This document shows, in pieces, positions 50,701 to 64,000 of a stretch of 64,000 bases of DNA. The DNA is from Polytrichum commune (taxonomy: Eukaryota; Streptophyta; Polytrichopsida; Polytrichales; Polytrichaceae), in the NCBI GenBank assembly GCA_950295325.1, contig OX485804.1:2666001-2730000 (forward strand), given 5' to 3'. The notes under the pieces were generated by a model. It saw nothing but the letters and a program-made list of their open reading frames with translations, was not told where the DNA came from and did not search any database. The translations under genes and the position numbers were made by a program. Numbering within the stretch: position 1 is the first letter of the stretch; each line of letters opens with the position of its first letter.

Positions 50701-50830
50701 CTCGGGGGGATCACACCCCATTACATTTTGTAACCACGTGCGATAATAGGGTATTTAATGGGGGGATATTTATGCACATCACAATATTTTCTCCCTCCCT
50801 ATATGTAGATAGAAAGCTACTTTGACATAT
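50701..50830. mobile_element. End of a second G-tract family element
   Basis: Begins CTCGGGGGGATCACACCCC and continues TTACATTTTG and AACCACGTGCGATAA, matching 10055-10105. The other end was not found, so it is truncated or its far end is too diverged to see. Confidence 0.7.
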
Positions 50831-53279
50831 TTTTTAGCATCCTATATTATTTGTAATTATTTAGAGAGATTGATTTTTGGCATTATTATTTTTTTGGATA
50901 AATCGTACAAGTACCAAATAGTAAACATAATACTATAGCATTGTGAAACCAATTATGTGAGCAGCAAACATTCCATACCATTCAAATTGTCATTCATTTG
51001 CTTTTAATTAGCAATATCAATTCTAAATCATTTAAAGTACCATTCAAAACACAACCAATAGCACTTGGATATTAGTTAAAAAGTTATCAGTAAACATGGA
51101 GATAACAACATATACAAGCTGCAATAGACAAGCTGTAGACACGGATAGAACAAAACAAGAAATATAATCAGTTGTGACAAGACATGAAATTTTGCACAAC
51201 TACCTACTCCAAATTTAAATGTTTTTAATTTTGTATTTAACTTTCTTCTATTTGAATGCAACTGTCAAATACAAGAAAGTTGCATAGTGGAAAGGAGACT
51301 TATCAACGTTGAACTTCATCCACGAAAACTATGTGTACCATAAATCTCTCATTGACTCACAGTGACCTGTAAGGGGGTCAAGCCAAGACAACATGTGTAA
51401 TTAAATGAGGATGATCCATTTTGCAGTAACATAACAGGAAGTCTCTTCTCTATATCTGATTCCTAAGATTCATTAGTTCCATTACAACCCCACACTAAAC
51501 CTCCAATGGCAGAGTCCTTCTAACAAGTGTATTCAAGCAAGAAATTATTTTTAGCATTTTAGCAATAGGTTTAGTAAGTACATCACATCACATCACCTAA
51601 ACTCAGAAGAGCTTATTCTCGAAGCTTCTAAGTTCTCTCACACGAATTCTTGCCAAGGCCATACTATACTACTGTCAACTATGGATTTGTCAATGACAGT
51701 GCAAATGACGGTTGCACAGTATAGAAATTGAAAGTATGCCATTGAACACACACTAATAAGTTATCTACGAATTTTTCCAATAGCTTCAAACTCTAGAAAA
51801 CCACTTAGCGAGGAAATTGTTGAGTCACAAGCTCCAAAGTGAGTCCAATTCCATGTGACCCAATTCAGAAGGCTCTGTTGGATGCCTCTGCTACCTACCT
51901 GCACTTCCAGGTTCTCTCTTGCATCTGTTGCAATCCAATAAATGGGGAGAACCGACCTCTAGTTACAAATGAACCAGTGGAGTTTGAGAAATCACTGCTT
52001 CAAAATTCAGGACTGCAGGAAACTTACCGATCGTTGTAGAGCCTTCCTTTATTAATACTTTGAATTAATGAAGGAAAGCTGAAAGATCACAACATGTAAC
52101 CGGTTGGACATGGAACACTAGGATTTAACTGATTAGGGACCACTTACCTTACATTGGATTGGGAATTGTCTCATCCAATTAGCAATTGAATACCACAAAA
52201 ATTATCATGTCAAGTGTAATCTTCAAAGTTGAGTTGCAAAAGTTATAAGAGGTTGAAGCAAAGATTCTCTCAAATGACTACATAGACCCAAATGTGTTCA
52301 TTGTTGAACCTAGAATGGTGTCTACATTTTGTGCACATAATCCAATCTCATTGTAATACACAATCTTCTGGTGTTCATTCTTAATTACAAACCAAGCCAA
52401 TATACACTCAAGTATAGGGGTCCAATTAAGAAGACTGACCACACAAGGCCAACATACATTAATCAATCAACCATGGCATGAAAACTTGAAAACTGAAGAT
52501 GGAGAACACTATGCCTTCAGGAGTTGATGCTCAAAAAAGAGAATTTAATAAATTATCAGTGATGAAAAGCCATCATGAGCAGACAACTACGACACAGCTG
52601 CATAGTGAAAAGGAGACGCATTCATTAACAGCACAATATTACTTCCCAGTAATCCATAAAACCATGGCATGAAGGGACTTGTGTCACAGTATTCTTCATC
52701 ACCATCAAGAGAACCCTTCACCCAGGGAAAGGTCATCCTCCAGTTGTAGTTTGGAGGCCTCCCCAAGTACTCCATATTTCACTAAGCTATTTTCTTAACA
52801 CTAAGAACCTGAAAATGGTACTGCATGCATATGTGGTCCCATAAGAGTTCAGAGCAGATGAGTTCAAAAAATTAATTCTGCAATGCATCGATGGAGAAGG
52901 TCCTAGTGCAACATTGGACGAAGGAGAAAAATCTTGGAAGAATTTTGGTACAAGGGCAGAGGCCCATTATGTGTTATCAGTAACACAGGCACTGCAAAAC
53001 CGCATTTCCGAAGCATGGCACACCTTGGATGTGTGAGGCTAACTCTCCTGAAAGAATATTAGACTTAAATCCTACAAACATACAAACATGATGATGATAC
53101 AGCAGAGCCCTTACTTGCCTCCAAGCTCTTCCTGCAACTTGAGTGAATGATTCCCTTGCTGTTGAGGGTGGGACTTGTAAGTGGCTCAGAGGTTGCCCGT
53201 GAGGGCTAATTTCAATGTACAAAAGGGCGATGTCCATCCTGATGACCGATAGGTGAACACAAATTGTTGATGACTAGTT
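50830..53279. other. Gene-free stretch downstream of the large nuclear-protein gene
   Basis: Contains the repeat A copy at 52100-52390. Open frames at 52587-52775 and 52977-53237 (minus) lie just past the stop of the 53.28-kb gene and may be its 3' UTR. No separate gene is supported. Confidence 0.4.
52100..52390 (+). repeat. Dispersed repeat family A, copy
   Basis: Aligns with 27120-27345 in the same orientation, and its right part with the reverse complement of 41.88-41.97 kb (AACCTAGAATGG, CACATAATCCAATCTC). Confidence 0.65.
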
Positions 53280-56200
53280 TCACATCATCATACCTAGTTC
53301 AGACAAATCATCCATGGGGACGTCCAGTCCCATTAGAAACTCGTCCGTCTGTTGCAACGGATCCTCCACATCAAAGTCAAGCCATGAATTCAAGTCCTGC
53401 TGAGGACCCATATCAGTAACACTCAGGTCCTCCATTCCTGGTAGAGGCAATGCTGAGAGGTCTATGTGTCCCTCTGAGTCATTCTGAGGCTCTTGTGAGG
53501 CTCGCAGGGGATCCATGACGTGCTCCGGCATGCCTGTATGTGCCATTATTGAAACATGTGATTGACTGGAGAATCTATCTTTGAAGACTTGCTGATCTGA
53601 ATGTACTGGAACCAATCCCTTCACAGCCTTCAGAAGTGGAGCAGTCTTTTGACGGGGTTTAGTCTTGGTCTTGCGCTCACCCTTGACATTACTTAGACCA
53701 GATCTGCCTGTAGAATTACCATCCTTTGCAACTTCTACACGTGCATGGGTGTCTGTAAAATGTGCGGCCTTCCCTTCCCGATCACGTTCGCTGCGCTTTC
53801 CTTTCACTCCACCCAAGCCGTTGATGCTCAAAGTGTTCAAACCTCGAGTCAAGGTTGGTCCTGCTACATCTTCTAGCAGAAGCTCTCGCTCCTTGGGTCG
53901 TAATGGCCAATTTTCATCTCTCAAACGAGAGAAGTCCACAGAAGGTGGACGCTCCCCCAAAAATTCCTGTTCTGAGGTGATCTTCCCTTCTGTTTGGTAT
54001 GCAGAAGAGGAACCCTCCAAAGCTGCTGCCACTGCAATAAATAGCATTCAATATTTTCATTAGCAAACTACCCCAATGCAGTCATGGATGACAAATTAAT
54101 AGACAAGGATCATCTTCCATAAAGTTGCTCTTTTAAAGAACTCACTGCATTTACAAACCACTGAATAAGAACAAGGAAAACTTCAAGTAAGAAATTCATA
54201 TCCACATCCCATCTAACTCAGAATGAATATACTAGAAGGCAGTAAGGAGAGGAGAGAAATCCAAACTGGGAAGACACTCGGACTAAGGTAAGAAAGAGAG
54301 AAAACATATCATTTTTCAAATGTCAACAGAAACCAAATGGAAATTTCAGCATTGATGGTGTAGGTGAAGTCCCAATATACCTGTGAGCTTTGATGGTGGA
54401 CTTGAGTTTATGATGGTTCGATCAGCAACTGCTGCAGATGAAGCAGCCTTTTTGTCACCATCAACCAATGCTCCACAAGCTGGTTCTGGAACTTTAGAAG
54501 CCACACAAAATAGCAGATCTCGCAAGGCAGGGTCAGAAATACAGCTTTGACCAGCATCAAAATTCCGTACCCTTGCCAATACCCTTTTTGAAAACAAAAG
54601 TGCAGCTGCTCTTGCACTTTTCGCAACTGTTCCTTTCGGAATACGCCCACCCTGAAGAGAAAGGCCACAGTTATTAGGACACACAAACTGCTGCTATCAA
54701 GAAAATACTTCAAGTATTTGTTTTCCTGCAGTTCCCTTGCAATTGAATGACTAGATGACATGACAGACCTGCTGCTTTCTTGAAGCTTGGATATCCAGGT
54801 CTGTCCCAGGACTCACACTTCACTGACTTGTCAACTATATATACTTCTGGTAGCTACAATTTTATGTGGTTAAGGACAGACTACCACCCACCCTCCACCC
54901 TCACTTTCAAGCACGAGTAAACATTCTAATAGAAACTTACAGCTCGTTTTTTGTATGCTATCTCCACAAGCCTGTCCATTGCTAGTCGTTCTCGAGCCCT
55001 GCAGTCAATCTTATGTATTAGCTGTAGTGCTCAATGATATCATATTCAATGCAATTTAAAAACAGATATAAAGTCTGAAACATAGTTTCAAAATGTAGAA
55101 GCTCAATAAATTAATCTTTGAGGACAAGGGAAGTGATTCCCATTCCTTATGAAAAACAAATAGGTCAAATAGTTGAGTCACAAAAGTTACTCATTATATT
55201 AAGAGCATCTCGAGTGGAGCAGAAAGAAATCACTTGGTACCTTGTTTCCGTCTCCTTCTTGATTGCATTCTCAAGATAGCATATATGCTCCTTGTTGATA
55301 GTGACCTGCATAAGACTTCAGATTAAATCCTTTCTCATAGAATTGATGTCAAGAATATGAGAATAAATGTACTGAAGTAAGAATTGACCCACTCACAAGG
55401 CAACTGCATTAAGTACCTGTTCACTTAATTGGTCCTCAAGTCTCCTGAGCTCCTCACTAATCTCATCATCTTCCAGCTGCAACTGCTCAGGCTGTTGCCA
55501 ACCACCCAAACGGAAGGTTCCGCTCAATTACTTATGAAACAATTAGACAGGCTAATCCATTCAGCTTTAAAGTGAATGTAACATAGACAGCAGACCAATC
55601 CAGCAAAAAGTTTGATAACGAGACTCTACATGGTTGGTCAAGGAACACAAACAGAAGGTGACTGCACAAGTTCCTCTTCTTGGTGCATCCTGAAGCACCT
55701 AATTTTCTTTGCAGAAAGTTGCACATTGAGCAGTACAATGGCAAGCGAATACTCACCGGTTGCTCCGTGAGTAGCCCAATGCTCTGTAGCTCCAGTAGTA
55801 TCCTATCATCAAGGCTCATCCTTTGATAGTTTTCTTCCCAATCTGACAAATTGTTTTGTTCTTCAGTACTGTACATTTCAGACCCGCTAACACAATCCTG
55901 CCTGCCTGAATGCTCGCCCTTGGGATCAACAAGGATACCATCTGCCCCTGTACAATCGTTTATACTGAGGTTAGCTGAATCAATAATGGTGGTCTAGTAT
56001 AAAATTCAATAGAATTGCAGATTTGGTACCCTTATTGTTGAATGTATTGCTGCCTTTAGACAAAGCAACAAAATTTCCATTGAACTTCAATCCAAATCTA
56101 CAAAATAGCCACAAAGCATCTGTACCCTATGTATGAGCTGGAATAAGTACTATACCAAACAGTAGTTCAAGAAAGTACAGTCTCCCACCTTCATCATCAC

Positions 56201-59200
56201 CCCACAAGCGTGCAGGATGTCCATTGATCAGTGGACACCCTTCACTAAGGAGCCCCTCCCTTTTGCCAGACCTCCATGGATCCAACTCCGACTTGACATT
56301 ATCACAATCAGATTCCCCTTCTGGATCTCTTTTATCAAAGTCCAACTCCATGTGACTTCGTGGAGGCAAGGAAGGATTTGAGTTTTGGTCCAATAAGGCC
56401 TCCTCAGAGGCCATTAGCCTGTCATCTTCTGGCCCTTCATTGATCAAAGCAGACAGTAGGCGTTGAGAGAGGGAAAACATCTTGTCACGTGAACCTCTGC
56501 CCACCCCACTTCTCATCACTTGTCCATTTTCATCCGTTTTTGAGTTGTTGAAATCCTCCAAAGCCAGAGCTCCATCGATTTCAATCACCCCATTTGCTAG
56601 ATTTAAAGACTTGTTTGCACCGTCCAGCTTTGAAGGCAGGGAAGTATGAAAGCCCCGTGACAAATCCATCTGTGATGAGCATATACTTCCTTGTGTTACC
56701 ATGTGTTACCATGTTAAAGAGTTTGCAAACCCTGTACCATATAATTAAAAATGCAGATCTAGAGTAATTTTAGCATTGAAGGCTACTTATGTGCATGATA
56801 ATAAGGGCCATGCAACCACAACATCTAAGACTATATTTAACAGTTACACTATCAAGTATTGATGGCCTACATAAAGTTCTACTCAAAACAACAGCAGGAC
56901 AACTTCCATATCATCTTCAACCTGGTTCCTTTTTACTCAAAACACATCCAATATACTATCTTAAACTTGTGATGCCATGAGCAATGATCCTTGGAGCACA
57001 TTGCACTATCATGGCACTTATGTGTTGTAAAAAAGAGTCCGCAACTTACCAAAAGTTTCAGGTATCCTGCATATGATTGATTGGGATATAGCTGCACCCT
57101 ATGGAGAGCACATACCTATATGCAGGTAAACATGCACAAAAGCTTTAAAACAAAAGGGGAGCACATGAGTGGATGGAGTTGTACTTGTTCATGGAGGAAA
57201 GTCAAGTCATCTGGAGTCACATATGCAAAATATGGTTCTAATTGCCGCCAAAAGTTGTTGGGACAAGCAGCCGCTGCACATGACAATTGTCCACACAGTA
57301 TTAGGGCCACCTAACAATTATGAACCTTATTTACAGGTATTTCAGGAAAAGCTTCCAATGATATAACTTTCACAGTTTAGAATATCAGTCACAGCAGGAG
57401 TAACTTCTTTTCATTCAGTTATCCAACAGATTGTTTCAGATTATGACTTCATCATCGAAAAGGTATACCATGTACATCACATACCACTGTGTTCCATAGC
57501 CAGCCGAACCGCTGTTTTCAACTGTTCGTGATCATCATCTTCCTCTCCTACAAGAGATTCACAATGGCAATTAAAAGTAGCTCTAGAAACATCATAACCA
57601 AATTGAAAAATACAAAGACAAAGAGTCATCTATGATGGAAGAACCTCTTGGATTTTTAACCTAGGGCTGGAAATCACCACATTGCTTCTGAACTGAGAAA
57701 TTTACCTGACAGGTCCCCAGGTCCATTGCCTAGCAACCGCCGAGGTCTGGCTGACGTTTTGCGATCAGCAGTGCCTTTCTTTGTCACTGGTCGTCCAGGT
57801 CTGCCAAGTGGACACAGAACCCACATAAGTGTGTTGCTCATCTCATTCACAAACCCATTACAGCAGCGGCTGGAGCCTAGGAACGCTGGCTAGTAACTAC
57901 GGACAATTTAACCGCCCTTTTAACAAAGATGGAAAACAGTGCTCTTCTAACACTGACAGTTCTGGAAGAAACCTACCCAACAGGCTTAGTCTCCACAGTA
58001 GCTCTCGCACTTCTTGTCAACTTAGGATTCAATGGAGAGACGTCCAGCTTCTCAGAGGGAGAGGTTACTGCTGGCATACGTAAGGCTGCTGACCCTCTGC
58101 CAGTCCGGCCTTGTCGCCTCACACCATCCCCACCACCACTTTCCTCCTTTGCTACAATTCTAGCTTTCTTCGCTGTAAGGACCACACTTCCCATTTTCTG
58201 GGTCGAATTTATTACTTTCTGCTCAAGAAGATCTCCTTCATGCTTTTTGACCTTCTCCTTCAGCTTGTGGCCATCATCTCCAGAGTCCTCACTCTCCAGA
58301 GGCCCTAAAGACATACTTGGTCGCTCATTTCGAGATCTGTTTTGTGAGAGAGTGTGAGTACTGGGGGCCATGACTCGTGTAGGAACATTTGTACCTGCTG
58401 CTACAGCTGGAGGTGCTGACCTAGCCACTGGGGTGGAAATAGGACCACTTCCAGCCTGGCCAGGGGTACCCACTTCAGGAATCCCATTCGTTTCCTCTTT
58501 AGGTGGGGTTGGGATACTAAGTGGGGATACAAGATTTACACGCCGTGCCACACGTGCCATTTTCTGGGGTCTAGAACTACCCCAGGAAGCAACAGGTGGA
58601 GATGAGGATCGAGACGAGGCAGGTCTCTTGCGATTGGTGGCTCCAGATGGAACCTGAGGTTTTGGCTGAGCTTGAACAGATGGTTTATCTCGAACATCTG
58701 TGAAGGATGAAGAGCGGCTTAAATGTACAGATTGACTGGCTCCTGCAACTATGTGCACATTAGATCTAGGTGCTCTTGCTCCCTTAGCTTTTGCTGTGAC
58801 AGAAGGACTCGATGTGTGTGCTTCCTCCCGAGGAGACAATCTGCATAGATGATGTCCATGTAAGTGCAGTGAAAATAACCATATACCCTTTAGGGTGAGA
58901 TCAAAACCTCTCCCTCCAACTTGAGATACACCAAATCATTCAAATGAGCTGATGAACCTTGTCCTCATAAGCAAGCAATGACCTCACTGCTGGACAACAA
59001 CAAGTGTTTGTACTTCCAGAAGGTTAGATCACTCTATGAAATGGAGAGAAGAGGAGCCAGGTCCAAAATACATATGGACCATGTGAGAACCAATAAGAGA
59101 TCCAACGTAGGAATTGCAAACTGCTCTATACAGGAGCTTTTCTAGAAGAAGAAGGTCAGAGACATACTTGACTACATTCTTTGAAATAGGACGCTCGCGC

Positions 59201-61120
59201 TCTACAAAAGTAGGACGGTCTCCCTTATCCCCTGTATATATTGCAGGATCAGACTCCAATTTACTCCCCCGTCCAGTAGACCCATTTGCCTGATAAGAGG
59301 AATCTGCTTTCTGGATTGATGTGACACCATTGACAGGTCCTGACCTGGACATTGCAGAGAAACCAGATCAGCTTGTAAACGTTCTTCATTTTTATGTGCA
59401 TATATCTGAAACTTCCAACCTCTTCCTGGTAAAGGTGTTGGAATAGATGTAGCAAGAAGCAACAGTATGCAAGATTGAGGTACCTGTATCCATGTCCTTC
59501 ACTTGGGCGTGATCGACTTTCAACATTGGGTCGCTGATGCTGTGCATTTCCCTTGTGTTCACGTTCTCCATCTGTGGATCCATTGGCTACACTTACAACA
59601 TGCGTCTCAGCTTTAATACTTGCTGACCTCCGCCCTTTCATCTTAGTTTTCTCCCATCCCTCACTACTTGCCAATGGCATTCTCTCCTTATCTTCAGCTG
59701 GAGAGGTAAGGGAGCTACTTGGCTTTGAGCTATCCCTTTCTCTATCTTGAACATTAAAAGACCTTTGCATGCTCAAGCTGGGCCGTCCATCAGGCTGGAA
59801 AAAACCAAGAGTTCAATTCAAAAAAAGAAACAATTATAAGTTCCCTGATCAGTAATAAACACAAACCCACAATATATGTAAGAGACATGTAATTAAAATA
59901 TCCAGCTATAGTCAAATAGATCTCAGCGAAGTTTGTCCCATGCGATGAACTCAAAAGAGAACTTACATACCCGAACATCAGCCAAAGATGTCCGCACCCT
60001 CTTGTTAATAATGCCACCCTTGGATTTATCACCCCCCTTCTGTGAAGTCGGTGTATCCAAACTGCTGGAGATAGCACTAGAATTGGTCTTCGCAACATGA
60101 GCAACACCTGCTGGTCTTTGTGCTGAACCATGTGCAGGTGAGCGTTCAGGAGCAGAAGCCTCAGGCCTACTTCGTTTTTTTGTTAGCAGGGAACCCGTAT
60201 ACCTATCCAGCTTGATGACCGCCTCTGTGAGGGTGCTGATGCGATTCCTGCCAGATCACAAAACACATCTTGTAAATATCACACATGAGGATAGGATTAA
60301 CACAGCCCAGAGCACTAATTCAACCAGCATAATCTCTCCATAAAACAGTTGGGCTTATTTCCCTGGAAGATCCATGTGACTTGGCTTGCTTTTAACCTCT
60401 TATGTCCAAGGTTCAGATATCAAGTGTATTTGGGGACTGAAATGGTCCTCATGGACTTCAAGGTTTAATGTCCACCTCAAAAAAAACATGACTGCAAAGA
60501 GAAACTTTTGACTGAACCAAGACAAATCGATGGCAGCCACAAGCAAACACTACTCCATAATAGGGTGCACCATTACATATATTATCAATAGCAATCCATA
60601 GCAACACACATCACAACTACTCTCAATATCAGAAGCACTACAGAAAATGACATTCGTGCAACAGTATAATCTCAATGACATTCAAGACCGTGCTCAATGA
60701 ACTAATGTACCTTGCTTTCAATGCGTTCTCCGACAGACTTGTCCTCACACGCTTTAGATCCTCAATACCAAGACTTCCCAATGGCTTAGCCTGTACGTTC
60801 CCAAGTGACGGATCCTCAACTTGTGAACCACATGCAGCATTAATGGCCCTACGAAGCTCTAAATGCCGGCCATGCCTATTATTATCGGTGTGTATATAGT
60901 CGAGACAAAGCACACTTGACAGCGGGGGAAGCTCCCCGTTCGATGATGAACCAGCTCCTTGTGGGATACTTCCTGCACCTGGTCGACCTTCATGGCTGTC
61001 TCGGAAGCTATGAGACTTGTCTAAGTTTGCATTGAAATTCCGGTGTGAACCCCCTGTATTATAGAAACCGGCATCCGGACTGGTCAAATGTGTCGTGCCT
61101 GGCCTTTGTATAGAAGCCAT
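53280..61120 (-). CDS. Large plant nuclear protein, At4g29790/At2g19390-like (Ser/Arg repetitive matrix-like), 1392 aa
   Basis: Fifteen exons join in phase: 61120-60711, 60247-59971, 59794-59484, 59344-59168, 58840-57977, 57800-57706, 57547-57485, 57273-57185, 56669-56189, 55947-55757, 55491-55417, 55305-55241, 54998-54941, 54651-54381 and 54031-53280. That gives 4179 nt including the stop. Landmarks shared with the Arabidopsis proteins are KKRSRPE, EGWEKTKMKGRRS, SSRSSSPPVASW, GDGVRRQGRTGRG (about residue 630), FWRQLEPYFAYVTPDDLTFL, QRLLSALINEG and KGERKTKTKPRQKT. The acidic tail ends DDLSELGMMM. Exons 10-13 encode a charged helical region. The protein is mostly disordered, basic and Ser/Pro-rich, presumably nuclear. 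Biochemical role is not established to my knowledge. It reads intact and somewhat longer than I recall for the Arabidopsis form. Confidence 0.92.
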
Positions 61121-62890
61121 TTTTCCCAGTTAGGGCACCACGATAGTGCCACAAACTGAGCTAACTCATTACCTCTCGGTATAATCACCTGACTACCTAA
61201 TCAACTACTTCCATCCTCTGCGATCCTTATATCGCCCCTGCTCACATGCGCACCAGAGTTCGATCCCACTTCATCAAACCAATAGTGCATTCTCAAATAT
61301 GCAGGAAGTCCAATCCTATTCCACCTCCATCTTCAACAGTCACTATTTACAGGAGTTTCCATATACCTGCACATTTTGCAAACATAATAAGAGAATGATG
61401 GCACCAAGTCGGTGACTCCATAAACAAATCAACTTTGAGCGTCAATGTGTAAGTCATAATAAAATGGAAGGGAGAGGTCGAAGGGAATATTCTCTTCAAT
61501 GATCGTAAATAAACAGCGAGGAAACAGGAAGGTGAGTCTGCACGATCCTTTCCTGGGTGCTAAGTCAAACTACAAAGGAATGCCTTCTCACAAGTACCAA
61601 GTCCTCTTTTACGAATGACACAACACTAACAACCAAAAAACCGCCGTGGGAGCTTAAGGACTTCCATGGGAAACGTCCAAAAGCGTAGCAGCAGCCCATT
61701 GATGACAACGGTAACCTCACAGTCACCCATCAACAACAGCGAAACCCTGGGCTAGAATATTCTTCCTATCTAAGAGATAACAATAGTACCTCAGTAGCCA
61801 AAACCCTGAGCACTAACTCTGATCTATGAGCTTTGTGTCAACGAAGGCACTTGCAGCCGTTTCGAACCTAACGTCGTCTGTAAACTGGATACTAAGCCTT
61901 GAAGTCGAACCCTTAACTACGAAGTAACCCGATCCTCCCTGCATAATCTGGAAGCAAAGCATGTGGCAATCCCAGCAAGTAGCTCAAAATCTGCAATCCT
62001 CGGGCATTCAAGCTACGATACTTTAACTATCGCTTTAAGTGCGACAGCCTACCAACTCCACATGAATTGTCACCAGACTTTCTCAATGGATGCTGGTTTC
62101 AACCACCAAATTGCACTCTAAATCGGCCTGCATGACCAAAGGTCATGATAACGTAGGGACCTTCAAAAACTATGCTTCTGGTATAACAATGACGGTCAAT
62201 TCAGGTCTAAGAAATTGCACAGACAAATAATCGGCCGCGGGAAACCAAACTAACCAACTGTTAGCTTAAATGCACATTGATCACCGAGGGTTTTGCTTTT
62301 GTCACAGTACCTCATTGCCTTGAGGTTCTCTTAACATGCACACTCAATAGTGGACTCCAAATGCGAATTTCTCACCAAATTCAGTGCACACGCAACGGAT
62401 GTTTGCATGGGGAGCCATACCATCCCCATGCCACTCACATTCCCTAGCCCAGGGATCACACCCTAGCCAGGTTCTAAACTAACCCCTCATTGCCATCTCT
62501 AACCCCAAGCTCACACAATCACTCGCTCAAATATTCCACCCCAGCTTCCTCCCCCCCACCAACCTCATTCCCCTAAATCGGATCCTAATTTGACGATCAG
62601 CAGCTAACAGCCATCTCCCCGGTCACTCCAACCCTAAACCACAATCCCGGATGCAATTAAAAAAACCCAGTCACGAGCACCAACAACATACCTCCTCACC
62701 ACACTTTGCTTCCAGCACCTCCCCAGCTCGAATTTGAGCACGAAAAATTCCGCGATGCCACGGCCGCTCCGTGGCCGTCCCCTGCAGATGCCGGTGCGTG
62801 CGCGGCGATGTGCGGACGATGTGTTCAGGCATGCAATCGGGGCAAGAATCAGGCGCTAGGGTTTGAGCGATGGCGGGGGCATTTGCTTCC
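61121..62890 (-). promoter_or_regulatory. 5' UTR, probable UTR intron and promoter side of the large gene
   Basis: Upstream of ATG 61120 there is an acceptor AATGTGCAG near 61371. A strong donor GAGGAG/GTATGT lies near 62692. Together they suggest one intron of about 1.3 kb in the 5' UTR. The sequence at 62.7-63.0 kb is much more GC-rich than the rest, as expected for a first exon and core promoter. This is inference from splice signals and composition only. Confidence 0.45.
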
Positions 62891-62999
62891 ATGGGTGGTT
62901 TTGTTGCAAGCGAGCCAGCCTTCGCTTCGCTTCCTGCCTGGGCCTTGTCAAATTGGCCGGGCCGCCCCGGGCCACCCGCGCAATCGAGGGGTGGCCACA

Positions 63000-64000
63000 C
63001 CCCCCCCCCCCAACCCCCTTTTCTAATACTTTGTCTTATGTGGGTTTTTGCAGGTTTGCAACATTCGGTCACTCCCGCAACATTGGTTCTTGGACACCGC
63101 TTCATTGGCTTGGGGGCACGGCTTCAAGGTTTCCGACAACTTTGGTTTCCTATAATTCAATTTCCATTTATTTATAATTATCATTTACGTGTATAGGGTA
63201 ATCTACCGAGTCCAAGTGTTTTTATGACTCGTAAGTAGCTCCCAAAGGCAATATCATGAAGGGCCCTTGATTTCTCTTCTCAAAATGTAGTCGCATGTCA
63301 TTCCCAAACCGCCTAAAATCCACTTGAATTTCATGTGGAAAATTACATTCCAACTATCGCAAAGATGAATTAGAGTGCCCTCTACGGTCATCCAAGAGAA
63401 TTTTCACATGGAGAATGACCCGTTTTAGACGTCTAGCTAGGCTCCCCCTATTCACATTGAGGTTGGTGCATTGCCCTACATGTGAACTCTCCGACCTTCC
63501 TTTAGTGAAACCTCAAACGTTGCCTTGGAGTCGGCTTCAATTTCTATTGAGACAACTTCGGCATCATATAATTCAACTCATTAAGTATAATTGTCCTTTG
63601 TTTTTGTATAGGCTAATCTACCAAATCAAGCTCCTTATCAGCTCTCAAGGACAACAAGTAACCAACATAGCTCTTGCATGTGGAATGACCTATTTCAAAG
63701 GTTATGGGTTGGGTCCCCTATTTGCATGAGAGTTGATGCATCGTTCTAAGAGAGAAGGTGTCCAAACACATCATCATGAGACCTCAAAAGGTTGCTTGAG
63801 ACCCGACTTCAAGGTTTCTAACAACTTTGGTATTGTATATTTCACACTCCAATTTTCTTTTCTTTTACTTATATAGGGCAATTGACCAAGTCATGTGTTG
63901 TTTTACGTAAGTAATACTCAAAGACATTGACCGAAGAGAGTTATTGCAAGTGGAGTACATTAAGTTAGGTTTGGCTCATACCCACTACACTGTTTGTGGT
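63000..64000 (+). repeat. Diverged tandem repeats, array continues past right edge
   Basis: Three units share a landmark near 63118, 63532 and 63808. It reads CGGCTTCAAGGTTTC or a variant, then ACAACTTTGGT, an ATAATTCAA-like stretch, and TATAGGGTAATCTACC followed by AAGT. Spacing is about 414 and 276 bp. Blocks such as GGAGAATGACC recur between units. Confidence 0.65.

Noticed and set aside
62671-63105. 144-residue minus-strand frame in the GC-rich block
   Set aside because: More likely 5' UTR/promoter of the large gene; GC-rich DNA keeps frames open, and plus-strand frames there are equally long.
1-64000. CRISPR arrays, operons or bacterial-type clusters
   Set aside because: No regularly spaced short repeats; introns and plant gene families show nuclear DNA.

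Overview
The window looks like nuclear DNA of a land plant. Genes are interrupted by many GT-AG introns, and intergenic DNA is AT-rich and full of decayed transposons. The recognisable proteins are plant families: a DEX1-type protein, a large nuclear protein of the Arabidopsis At4g29790/At2g19390 kind, and a single-domain FAD monooxygenase. I cannot fix the species. A seed-free plant (bryophyte or lycophyte) is my guess, from how far the proteins diverge from the Arabidopsis relatives I remember.

Three genes read as intact, all on the minus strand. (1) An ankyrin-repeat gene enters from the left edge (109-3198) and is cut by the window start. (2) A seven-exon FAD-dependent monooxygenase occupies 26084-33064 (458 residues, exon phases all agree). 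(3) A fifteen-exon gene for a 1392-residue Ser/Arg/Pro-rich nuclear protein occupies 53280-61120, probably with a 5'-UTR exon near 62.7-62.9 kb.

Much of the rest is broken gene copies and mobile DNA. About 7.0-24.0 kb is an old tandem duplicate of the monooxygenase locus, colinear in patches with 24.2-33.4 kb. It holds monooxygenase exon relics at 11.3, 15.9, 16.35 and 23.2 kb and has been split by later insertions. Directly upstream of its promoter relic, and head-to-head with it, is an inverted, coding-deleted copy of the 5' end of the ankyrin gene. A truncated DEX1 homologue lies at 42.4-44.2 kb.

Mobile DNA includes a tRNA-type SINE with clean target duplications (18.35-18.54 kb), a Copia-type LTR with primer-binding site (23.0-23.2 kb), and a decayed hAT transposase (49.1-50.7 kb) with a non-autonomous hAT element nested in it. 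There is also a poly-G-ended element family (10.03-10.80 kb and relatives), a foldback element (5.46-6.30 kb), a dispersed repeat family in both orientations, and two multi-exon transposon-like genes of unrecognised type (19.5-22.8 and 36.8-41.0 kb). A diverged tandem repeat runs off the right edge.

I found no clearly new defence, biosynthetic or regulatory system. The most useful leads are the duplicated locus, the intronic foldbacks at 31.1-31.4 kb, the G-tract element family and the two unrecognised transposon-like genes.
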